A DNA stretch of 64,000 bases from Mycoplasmatota bacterium. GTDB taxonomy: Bacteria; Bacillota_I; Bacilli_A; Acholeplasmatales; Acholeplasmataceae. Each line of letters begins with the position of its first letter. Position 1 is the stretch's first letter. A program made the translations under genes and the position numbers. Of this stretch, positions 56,824-64,000 are shown in pieces. The DNA is taken from assembly GCA_024650045.1 (NCBI GenBank), contig JANKMU010000004.1:1-64000 (forward strand), written 5' to 3'. The notes beneath the pieces were generated by a model. It was not told the DNA's origin, did no database searches, and saw only the letters and a program-made list of their open reading frames with translations.

Positions 56824-57351
56824 ATGAAGATATTAGTCGTAGGATATTCAAGTTCAGGTAAATCAACATTTGCAAAAAGATTAAGTACGGTATATCAACT
56901 ACCAGTACTCCATATTGATACAATTTCTTTTGGACCCAATTGGGTCGAAAAAGAGTCAGATGTTGTTGAAAAAGAAATCAGAGATTTTATGGAAAAAGAC
57001 GAATGGATTATCGATGGTCAATATCGAAATTTAGCTACCGAACGATTTGACATAGCTGATCAAATATTTATATTCGATTTTAATCGTTTTAAATGCCTCT
57101 ATGGAGCAATCGTTCGTAGAATTAAATATCATAAGCAAAGTCGTGATTCTATCGCAGATGGATGTACTGAAAGATTGAATTTTAGTTTTATTATGTGGAT
57201 TCTATTTTCAGGTCGTCGAAAAGACTCTAAAAATTTGATAAAGAGTTATAAAAAGGATTATAAAGATAAAGTTATTGTTTTCAAAAATAGAAAACAAACT
57301 AAGAAGTATTTGAGATCAATTGGTTATACCGGTTCTTTTAAATATGAATAA
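56824..57351 (+). CDS. P-loop kinase-like protein (topology modulation/FlaR family)
   Basis: Predicted 175 aa. P-loop GYSSSGKSTFAKRL (7-20), HIDTISFGPNW and DEWIIDGQYR. These are hallmarks of the adenylate-kinase-like family annotated as DNA topology modulation protein FlaR. The substrate is not established for the family. Confidence 0.85.
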   Translation: MKILVVGYSSSGKSTFAKRLSTVYQLPVLHIDTISFGPNWVEKESDVVEKEIRDFMEKDEWIIDGQYRNLATERFDIADQIFIFDFNRFKCLYGAIVRRIKYHKQSRDSIADGCTERLNFSFIMWILFSGRRKDSKNLIKSYKKDYKDKVIVFKNRKQTKKYLRSIGYTGSFKYE

Positions 57352-57364
57352 ATTCATATAGGCA

Positions 57365-57393
57365 TTGTGAATTTACTTAATATATCGTATAAT
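57365..57393 (+). promoter_or_regulatory. promoter of gltX
   Basis: TTGTGA (57365-57370), a 17-nt spacer and TATAAT (57388-57393), 27 nt before the ATG. Confidence 0.85.
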
Positions 57394-57420
57394 ATTAGTT
57401 GCATGTAAGGATGGGATAAA

Positions 57421-58764
57421 ATGAACAAAGTTAGAGTAAGATATGCACCAAGTCCAACAGGATTATTACATATAGGAAATGCACGAAGTGCATTATTCAA
57501 TTATTTATATGCCCGTCACTTCGGTGGCGATTTTATTGTACGCATTGAAGACACGGATGTTTCTAGAAATGTTTCGGGAGGAGAAGATTCTCAACTTAAC
57601 TATTTGAGATGGTTAGGTCTCGAGTGGGATGAATCACCTGAAACTGGTGGTGACTATGGACCATATAGACAATTGGAGAGATTAGATTTATATCGAAAAT
57701 ATGCAGAACTATTATTAGATAAAGGTTTAGCATACAAAGACTTTAGAGAAGATAGTAAAGATTATGCAATTCGTTTTAAAGTTCCACAAGATGTAGAATA
57801 CGTGTTTAATGACATCGTTCGTGGAGAATTAAGATTTCAAAGTAAAGATGTAGAAGACTGGATTATTATGAAAGATAATGGTATTCCAACATATAACTTT
57901 GCTGTCGTAATTGATGATCATTTAATGGAAATATCTCATGTTCTTCGAGGTGAAGAACATATAACGAATACCCCGAAGCAATTAATGATTTATCAAGCAT
58001 TCGGATGGGAATCACCTATATTCGGACATATGACAATTATTGTCAATGAAGAAAAGAAAAAATTAAGTAAACGTGATCAAAACGTTATTCAATTTATATC
58101 TGAATATGAACAAATTGGATATCTTCCTGAGGCAATGTTTAACTTTATTACATTATTAGGCTGGTCCCCAAAAGGAAACCAAGAAATATTAAGTAAAGAA
58201 GAAATTATCGAACAATTTGATCCAAGTCGTTTATCAAAAGCACCTGCAATGTTTGATAAAGAGAAGCTCGCTTATGTAAATAGTAAATATATAAAAAAAC
58301 TAACTGTTGAAGAACTGGCACAAAAAAGTAGACTATTCTTAGAAATAGCAGGTATAGAAATACAAAGTCAATCATGGTTGGAGTTATTAGTGGGTATTTT
58401 ACAAGATCGAATGACTCATATTGGGGAAATCGTTGGATTATATCAATCATTTTTCCACCACGACTTCAATTTATCAGAAGAAGGATTTCAATTTCTAGTT
58501 GAAAATCAAAGTTTAAGTTTACTTAAATCATTTCATAAGCATTTAGCAAATAGCGATTTTAGTTCCGAAACGATTGAAGGATTAATAAAACAAACGGGTC
58601 TAGATACAAACACTAAAGGTAAACCTTTATTTATGGGTTTAAGAATAGCAACAACAGGTGATATGCACGGACCAAGTCTTCCTATATCACTCGCATTATT
58701 GGGAAGAGATATTGTGTTAAACAGATTAGAAAAGACAATGACAAAATTAAGAGGTGAATCATGA
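57421..58764 (+). CDS. gltX: glutamyl-tRNA synthetase
   Basis: Predicted 447 aa. Class I motifs YAPSPTGLLHIGNARSALF and KKLSKRDQN. Slightly shorter than the about 483 aa of Bacillus, with no zinc cysteines. If GatCAB is present elsewhere it would also charge tRNA-Gln. The stop overlaps the next gene by 4 nt (ATGA). Confidence 0.96.
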   Translation: MNKVRVRYAPSPTGLLHIGNARSALFNYLYARHFGGDFIVRIEDTDVSRNVSGGEDSQLNYLRWLGLEWDESPETGGDYGPYRQLERLDLYRKYAELLLDKGLAYKDFREDSKDYAIRFKVPQDVEYVFNDIVRGELRFQSKDVEDWIIMKDNGIPTYNFAVVIDDHLMEISHVLRGEEHITNTPKQLMIYQAFGWESPIFGHMTIIVNEEKKKLSKRDQNVIQFISEYEQIGYLPEAMFNFITLLGWSPKGNQEILSKEEIIEQFDPSRLSKAPAMFDKEKLAYVNSKYIKKLTVEELAQKSRLFLEIAGIEIQSQSWLELLVGILQDRMTHIGEIVGLYQSFFHHDFNLSEEGFQFLVENQSLSLLKSFHKHLANSDFSSETIEGLIKQTGLDTNTKGKPLFMGLRIATTGDMHGPSLPISLALLGRDIVLNRLEKTMTKLRGES

Positions 58765-60302
58765 AAAAAATTATTGGCATCATCTTTACCATATTATTAA
58801 CGATTGTACTCGTTAGTTGCGGTGAACAAGAAACTAATGTAACAGCAACGTTTAGCGAAGTAGAAATAATGCAAAACTCTATATCATTTGATTTAGATAT
58901 CCAAGATCCAGATCAAGAAATCACCGGAGAAGTTTATATTTCATTAATTAAATCAAGTGGAGAAGTTGTTCAGACACTTGATATTGATTTAGAAATGGAC
59001 TTAACTGGGGTTCCTTTCAATAATTTGGTTAATACGGAATCTTATACCATTAAAGTATATGCAACAGTGGGTAGAAATGTACACGTTATTGGTGAGTATG
59101 CATTTCAACCAGTTTCAGCTGAAACTGTTCATATCACTACACCAGAAGAATTTTTGTCGATGAATTCAAATCGTTCGGGTAATTATGTACTAGATAATGA
59201 CATTGATTTTACTGGAGTTGAATTTGCATCACCATTTACATCAGCATTCTCTGGAACATTTGATGGGCAAGGATTTTCAATCAAAAATGTAACATTTACT
59301 AAACTAGCAACATATACAGGTATATTTGGTTATGTCTCATCTGCTAAAATTGAAAATCTAGTTATTGAAAATGTAACGATTGGTTCAGAATCTATACCAT
59401 TAGTGATGACAACATCTACGAGAACTGGAATATTAGCAGGCTATGTATCAACATCGACTGCAGTTATTGAAAACATTACGATTAAAAACAGTTCAATTAA
59501 CTATTCAACATCAAGTACAGTACAAGCATATGTTGGTGGAGCAGTTGGTGAATTAAGAGCAAAAATGACAGGTGTTGAACTTGAAAATGTTTCTGTTCAT
59601 TTAAAATCGACATCATATGGAAGAATTAGACTTGGTGGTGTTGTTGGATTATTAACAGAAGAAGCAACATTAAAAGAAGTGAAGAGTAACTCAAATGTTA
59701 GTTTTGAACTTTTAGGTAATAACCTTAAAGATCGTGATATTAGAGTAAACGTTGGTGGTGTTATTGGATATCATAATGCTAGAAATATTAATCGTTCAGT
59801 TGAAAACATTTATAATACTGGAAATGTATCGGTCGATTTAGATTTCGGCACAGCATCTAGCACGACACAAGCAAACTACTCAGTTTATGTTGGCGGACTA
59901 GCTGGTATCGCTTATAGTAACATTCATCATGCGTTTTATGCAGGATCAATTGAACTTAATCATGAGAAAAACGCGTATGAAAGTCAAGTTGCTAAATCAT
60001 TCCATGTTGGTGGATTAATGGGTTTCTATGGATCCAATAAAACAAGCAATGAATTGGTTCGCCTAGGAGATAGTCAAACCATAACAATAGAGGTATCAGA
60101 TGATGTATTTTTAAGAGCTTCACAAACACTTGGACATAACATCTCTACTTCAGTTCAAAATATAGGTATATTTGGACAAACTCATTTACTCATCAATCAG
60201 GTATCAGATGTTGATAATGACACATCTACTGTTTATGATGATTTAAATGATTATTTCACATCTGATTGGATTCAAGATGCATATGATGCGTTAACAACTT
60301 AA
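58761..60302 (+). CDS. lipoprotein with GLUG-type repeats
   Basis: Predicted 513 aa. Signal peptide with lipobox IVLVSC (Cys20). An N-terminal beta-sandwich-like part (about 25-120) is followed by repeating IENxxIxNxxI and GGxxG units (about 125-420; e.g. GYVSSAKIENLVIENVTI, YVGGLAG), as in GLUG-motif/beta-helix adhesin-like proteins. Surface exposed by inference. It starts inside the gltX stop, behind GAGGTG, so it is translationally coupled to a tRNA synthetase gene. Confidence 0.88.
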   Translation: MKKIIGIIFTILLTIVLVSCGEQETNVTATFSEVEIMQNSISFDLDIQDPDQEITGEVYISLIKSSGEVVQTLDIDLEMDLTGVPFNNLVNTESYTIKVYATVGRNVHVIGEYAFQPVSAETVHITTPEEFLSMNSNRSGNYVLDNDIDFTGVEFASPFTSAFSGTFDGQGFSIKNVTFTKLATYTGIFGYVSSAKIENLVIENVTIGSESIPLVMTTSTRTGILAGYVSTSTAVIENITIKNSSINYSTSSTVQAYVGGAVGELRAKMTGVELENVSVHLKSTSYGRIRLGGVVGLLTEEATLKEVKSNSNVSFELLGNNLKDRDIRVNVGGVIGYHNARNINRSVENIYNTGNVSVDLDFGTASSTTQANYSVYVGGLAGIAYSNIHHAFYAGSIELNHEKNAYESQVAKSFHVGGLMGFYGSNKTSNELVRLGDSQTITIEVSDDVFLRASQTLGHNISTSVQNIGIFGQTHLLINQVSDVDNDTSTVYDDLNDYFTSDWIQDAYDALTT

Positions 60303-60311
60303 ATATCTAAG

Positions 60312-60340
60312 AAACGATATCAACCGATATCGTTTTTCTT
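60312..60340 (+). terminator. terminator after GLUG lipoprotein
   Basis: Perfect AAACGATATC-AACC-GATATCGTTT stem followed by TTC-TTT. Confidence 0.9.
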
Positions 60341-60350
60341 TATTTAAACA

Positions 60351-60359
60351 TGCTATAAT
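60351..60359 (+). promoter_or_regulatory. extended -10 promoter of DUF2779 gene
   Basis: TGCTATAAT, 17 nt before the ATG and shortly after a terminator. No clear -35. Confidence 0.6.
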
Positions 60360-60376
60360 ATATACAGGTGATATTC

Positions 60377-62203
60377 ATGAGAATTTCAAAAACAAGATTT
60401 ATAAATTATATTAGATGCAATCGTCATCCTGCGCTAGATGAAATATATCGAGATAGAGACAAAGCCATTGTTTCTTTTACTGATGATCCTGAATTGGAGG
60501 ATTTAATTGGTGAAGAAAATAAGCAGAAAATAAGTGTTTTATTAGATGATATGATTGATGAAGAAGGTGAAGACCTTCTCATCAAACAAGATACACAAAT
60601 GGAAACCATGATGCCTTATTATAGTCAAATAGAGGTTATCAGTGGGAAAGCAATTCAAAATCGTTTTAAAGGTGATGTAACATATAGTTTAAATACGTTT
60701 GAACAAAAAAGATTTGAACATGAATACCAAGGTTTTCGTTTCTACTGTTTCCTTGATGGTTATCAAGAAGATAAAGATACTATTCGAATCTTTGAAGTTA
60801 AAGCAACAACAAGCAAAAAATTTATTGATTTAGAATATAAAAATAACAATAATGAAAAAACACCTCTTTTTGATTATTCTCCAGAAGGTATTTTAATGCT
60901 GCAAGAAGATTTACATGGAGATATCAATGACCATTATATTGAAAAAGTTTCGAAACTAAAAAACAGACTGGGTAAAGAAGGTCGTTATGTCTATGATATT
61001 TCCTATCAACGCTATGTATTAGAAAAAGCAATTCAATCAAAGAAAAAAGTTAAATATTATCTTGTTGTCTTAAACAGTGAGTATATCCATGAAGGGTTAG
61101 TCAACGAAAAGAATGAACCCATTTATACTGATGATATCATTACGATTATCGACGTTACATCATTAACTGAATCTATGATACCAATCATTGAGAACGATGT
61201 TCAAACGGTTATTCGAAGATTAGATGTCATGAATGCCAATCCTGTGGATTTAGGTCCACATTGTCAAAGGAAAGATTCAAGAGAATGTAAATTCTACCCG
61301 ATTTGTTATGGACATATTCCTGAAAAGAACAGTATCTTTTCATATATAGGCAGTCATCATGGATTTAAAGATTCTGCTAATCATAAACATGAACGATTTG
61401 ATTTAATTAATGAAGGATATGTGAAAGCTACAGATATACCTTATGAGTGGCTTAATCGTAAAAATAACATTATACAACGTGATGTCATTGAATCTGATAA
61501 ACCTTATGTTCATCCTCAAAAAATAAGAGCAGGTATTGAACTTTTAAGGTATCCTATTTACCATTTGGATTTTGAAACATTTCCTTGCCCATTGCCCAGG
61601 TTTAAAGGAGAAAAACCATATAGTCAATCTTTATTCCAATATTCTATACATATTGAACATGAACCAGGAGTATGTGATAAAGATCATGATAACTACAGTT
61701 ATGTTGCTACTGAGCATATTGATTTAAGAAAAGACTTAGTGGAAAACATGCTCAAAGTTATCAAGCAAGATGGTGGATCAATCATGGTCTATAACAAATC
61801 TTTCGAACAAACTAGATTGAAAGAAATGGCTGAAATATATCCAGAATATAAATCTAGACTTTTTGATATGATTGATAGGTTGTTTGATTTGATGCATCTA
61901 CTAAAAGGAAATAAAAAAGTATATAGCTCATTAGGGTTTGAAGGCGAAGACCTTGAAACCGTTAACTACTACCATAAAGATTTAAATGGTTCATACTCAA
62001 TCAAAAAAGTCCTACCAGTTTTTAGTGACTTAACATATCAAGGTATGGGAATCGCTAATGGAACTGACGCACTTGTAACATATGCAAGATTTCCAGTAAT
62101 GGATAAGAAAACCTTTGAAGTGTCATATCGAGATCTATTAGAATATTGTAAACAAGACACTTGGGCGATGGTAAAAATACTTGATGAACTGAGAAATTTT
62201 TAA
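60377..62203 (+). CDS. DUF2779 protein: Cas4-like nuclease fused to DEDD exonuclease
   Basis: Predicted 608 aa from ATG 60377, 7 nt after AGGTG; an in-frame GTG at 60368 is rejected. The N-terminal half looks like a PD-(D/E)XK nuclease: FLDGYQED with Asp127, then IFEVKA with Glu140 and Lys142. Cysteines at 14, 296, 304 and 310 (CxxxxxxxCxxxxxC) are arranged as in the Fe-S cluster of Cas4/AddB nucleases. The C-terminal half is DUF2779, a DnaQ-like fold with YHLDFETFPCP (Asp398, Glu400), MVYNKSFEQTRLKE and YCKQDTWAMVKIL as the later DEDD motifs. Function not established; DNA processing or repair is inferred. Confidence 0.85.
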   Translation: MRISKTRFINYIRCNRHPALDEIYRDRDKAIVSFTDDPELEDLIGEENKQKISVLLDDMIDEEGEDLLIKQDTQMETMMPYYSQIEVISGKAIQNRFKGDVTYSLNTFEQKRFEHEYQGFRFYCFLDGYQEDKDTIRIFEVKATTSKKFIDLEYKNNNNEKTPLFDYSPEGILMLQEDLHGDINDHYIEKVSKLKNRLGKEGRYVYDISYQRYVLEKAIQSKKKVKYYLVVLNSEYIHEGLVNEKNEPIYTDDIITIIDVTSLTESMIPIIENDVQTVIRRLDVMNANPVDLGPHCQRKDSRECKFYPICYGHIPEKNSIFSYIGSHHGFKDSANHKHERFDLINEGYVKATDIPYEWLNRKNNIIQRDVIESDKPYVHPQKIRAGIELLRYPIYHLDFETFPCPLPRFKGEKPYSQSLFQYSIHIEHEPGVCDKDHDNYSYVATEHIDLRKDLVENMLKVIKQDGGSIMVYNKSFEQTRLKEMAEIYPEYKSRLFDMIDRLFDLMHLLKGNKKVYSSLGFEGEDLETVNYYHKDLNGSYSIKKVLPVFSDLTYQGMGIANGTDALVTYARFPVMDKKTFEVSYRDLLEYCKQDTWAMVKILDELRNF

Positions 62204-62284
62204 TAAAAATAACTTGAAACAAAGACTGGGTTATTCTTTCATAAGGCCAATTTCTTAAAATGGGGTCAAATCATAGTTGATTTC

Positions 62285-62313
62285 TTGTTATTTTCTTTGT
62301 TTTCTAATATAAT
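62285..62313 (+). promoter_or_regulatory. promoter of cysS
   Basis: TTGTTA (62285-62290), a 17-nt spacer and TATAAT (62308-62313), 22 nt before the ATG. The 80 nt between the DUF2779 stop and this site hold nothing I recognise. Confidence 0.8.
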
Positions 62314-62335
62314 AAAACAAAGAGGAGGCATAACA

Positions 62336-63649
62336 ATGTTGAAGCTTTATAATACACTTACACAAAACATAGAACCATTTGAATCAATTCAACCAAACAA
62401 GGTTTCAATGTACGTATGCGGACCGACTGTTTATGGTGATATACATATAGGTAATGCTAGACCAGTTATCTTTTTTGATGTTGTAAAAAGATACTTTAAA
62501 TACATAGGTTACGAAGTCAATTATGTTTCAAATATAACTGATGTTGATGATAAAATTATTGAAAAAGCTAAAGAGCTTAAAATAAAAGAAGACAAATTAA
62601 CGGATAAATATACCAAAGAATTTCTTAATATGAGTTTAGCTTTAGGTAGTGTTTTACCAGATCAAATGCCTAAAGCAACCGAATTTATTCCTCATATGAT
62701 AGAGTACATCCAGGATTTAATCGATCACAATCATGCGTATGCAAAACCTAGTGGGGTTTATTTTAGAGTTAAACAAGTTGAAGACTATGGTATCTTGAGC
62801 AAACAAAACATAGATGAGTTAAATCAAGGCGTTCGGGTTTCTCTAGATGAAGACAAAGAAGATCCAAGAGATTTTAGTATTTGGAAAGTCACAGATGATG
62901 GTCTAGCTTTTGAGAGTCCATGGGGAAAAGGAAGACCTGGTTGGCACACGGAATGTGCTGTGATGAACCACGAAATTTTCGGTCATGAAATTGATATTCA
63001 TGGAGGCGGAACTGACCTTAAGTTCCCACACCATGAAAATGAAATGGCACAAACTGTTGTCCATAACCATCATCATCTAGCACGTGTTTGGATGCATGTT
63101 GGACGATTAGATGTTAATGATGTTAAAATGAGCAAATCATTGGGGAATATTACACTTGTCAAAGATTTAATACAAGACTATGATCCGTTTGCATTTAGAC
63201 TATTAACAATTAATCATCATTACCGTCAACCCATTCATTATAGCGATGACTTAATGGTACAATTTGCAAAAGAATATGATAGAATAAAACGTAACCTTAA
63301 AAAAGCATTTTTAACGGTTACATTAGCGAAAGCTCATACAACAGATGTTGATACAGAACAAATCAATCTTTTTAAATCACTTATGGATGATGACTTCAAT
63401 ATTCCTAATGTCATTACCCAAGTTTATGATTTACTTAAACGAATGAATAAAGAAAAAGATCCTAAATATTTAGCTGTTCTACATCAAACAACAAAAACCA
63501 TTTTAGATGTATTAGGCATAATGCCTCAATATGAGTTAACCGATGAAACATTAATTATGTATCGCGAATGGGAACAAGCTAGAATGGATAAAGATTTTGT
63601 AAGAGCAGATTGTTTGAGAGAACAACTCTCAGAACAAGGGTGGATGTAA
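62336..63649 (+). CDS. cysS: cysteinyl-tRNA synthetase
   Basis: Predicted 437 aa from ATG 62336, after GAGGAGG; a longer frame start at 62285 overlaps the promoter. HIGH motif in CGPTVYGDIHIGNARP, KMSKS in DVKMSKSLGN. Zinc ligands are kept (CGPTVY, WHTECAVM, HHENEMAQ), as required to recognise cysteine. Followed 3 nt later by mrnC. Confidence 0.97.
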   Translation: MLKLYNTLTQNIEPFESIQPNKVSMYVCGPTVYGDIHIGNARPVIFFDVVKRYFKYIGYEVNYVSNITDVDDKIIEKAKELKIKEDKLTDKYTKEFLNMSLALGSVLPDQMPKATEFIPHMIEYIQDLIDHNHAYAKPSGVYFRVKQVEDYGILSKQNIDELNQGVRVSLDEDKEDPRDFSIWKVTDDGLAFESPWGKGRPGWHTECAVMNHEIFGHEIDIHGGGTDLKFPHHENEMAQTVVHNHHHLARVWMHVGRLDVNDVKMSKSLGNITLVKDLIQDYDPFAFRLLTINHHYRQPIHYSDDLMVQFAKEYDRIKRNLKKAFLTVTLAKAHTTDVDTEQINLFKSLMDDDFNIPNVITQVYDLLKRMNKEKDPKYLAVLHQTTKTILDVLGIMPQYELTDETLIMYREWEQARMDKDFVRADCLREQLSEQGWM

Positions 63650-63652
63650 ATT

Positions 63653-64000
63653 TTGAATGGATTAACTTTAGCTTACATTGGTGATGCGTATTATGAACTA
63701 TCAATACGCACGTATTTAATTAATCAAAAACTGACGAATGTCAATGATCTGCATAAAAAAGCAATTCGCTTTACCTCGGGCAAAGCACAATCCGTCATTA
63801 TGAATTATTTAATCAATGAAAAAATTGTTTCTGAGCAAGAAATAGATTTATTTAAAAGAGGAAGAAACAGCAGTGGACCCGGAAGAAAAAATATTGATGC
63901 CCAAACGTATCATTATGCAACCGGATTTGAAGCACTCATTGGATCACTTTATTTAGATAATAAAACAAGAGCAGATGAACTTATAAAAATCAGTATAGAA
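63653..64000 (+). CDS. mrnC: Mini-ribonuclease 3 (partial, runs off window)
   Basis: At least 116 aa from probable TTG 63653. LNGLTLAYIGDAYYELSIR-type N terminus with catalytic Asp, then GRNSSGPGRKNIDAQTYHYA and GFEALIGSLYLD, diagnostic of MrnC, which matures 23S rRNA. No strong ribosome-binding site, so the start could be ATT 63650 or coupled to cysS. The cysS-mrnC order matches Bacillus. The C terminus is outside the window. Confidence 0.92.
   Translation, partial: MNGLTLAYIGDAYYELSIRTYLINQKLTNVNDLHKKAIRFTSGKAQSVIMNYLINEKIVSEQEIDLFKRGRNSSGPGRKNIDAQTYHYATGFEALIGSLYLDNKTRADELIKISIE

Noticed and set aside
60377-62203. Cas4 of a CRISPR system
   Set aside because: The cysteine and nuclease motifs are Cas4-like, but there are no cas genes or repeats nearby and the protein is fused to DUF2779.

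Overview
The window is about 64 kb of low-GC bacterial chromosome. Gene content and order resemble Bacillus, but the gene set is streamlined like that of a mollicute. TGA acts as a stop (adk, tmk and holB end on TGA within ATGA- or TTGA-type overlaps) and TGG encodes Trp, so the code is standard, not the Mycoplasma code. A marine or free-living acholeplasma-like lineage (Acholeplasma, Haloplasma or Izemoplasma-like) would fit. That placement is inference from gene content and small operons, not a phylogeny.

Layout. 1-1498: 23S rRNA 3' end, 5S rRNA and eleven tRNAs in an order that is a deletion derivative of the Bacillus trnB cluster. 1622-5649: a small unknown protein, a DegV fatty-acid-binding protein with a FabT-like MarR regulator behind a FabT-like box, and a full-length but degenerate PTS Enzyme I homologue. 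5770-20260: one uninterrupted S10-spc-alpha ribosomal superoperon (rpsJ to rplQ, with secY, adk, map, infA, rpoA) between a terminator-overlapping promoter and a strong terminator. 20420-27185: a secreted endonuclease I lipoprotein, an aldo/keto reductase, and ABC exporters on the minus strand. 27583-31594: oligoendopeptidase and thioredoxin genes. 31822-41321: ECF transporter core (ecfA1-ecfA2-ecfT), truA, tmk, holB, ricT, a TrmN6-like methyltransferase, rsmI and a T-box-controlled metG. 41432-50371: a fructose PTS set (fruK, EIIA, EIIB, then EIIC) split by a nine-gene Mrp-type cation antiporter operon on the opposite strand. 50484-54098: nucleobase salvage, with a guanine riboswitch ahead of a purine permease and a PyrR attenuator ahead of a uracil-type permease divergent from pyrR. 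54306-55136: rplM-rpsI. 55213-64000: an MFS transporter, a P-loop kinase-like protein, gltX, a GLUG-repeat lipoprotein, a Cas4-like/DEDD nuclease fusion (DUF2779), cysS and the start of mrnC.

Themes. An exported endonuclease plus regulated purine and pyrimidine uptake suggests scavenging of extracellular nucleic acid. Several proteins that usually carry structural zinc (S14, L36, the DNA polymerase III delta' subunit, the MetRS knuckle) lack the cysteines here, whereas Adk and CysS keep theirs. The most unusual single gene is the Enzyme I homologue at 3916-5649, which has lost the phosphorylated histidine and most PEP-binding residues but keeps the family's length and fold pattern. Nothing resembling a CRISPR array, prophage or insertion sequence was seen.
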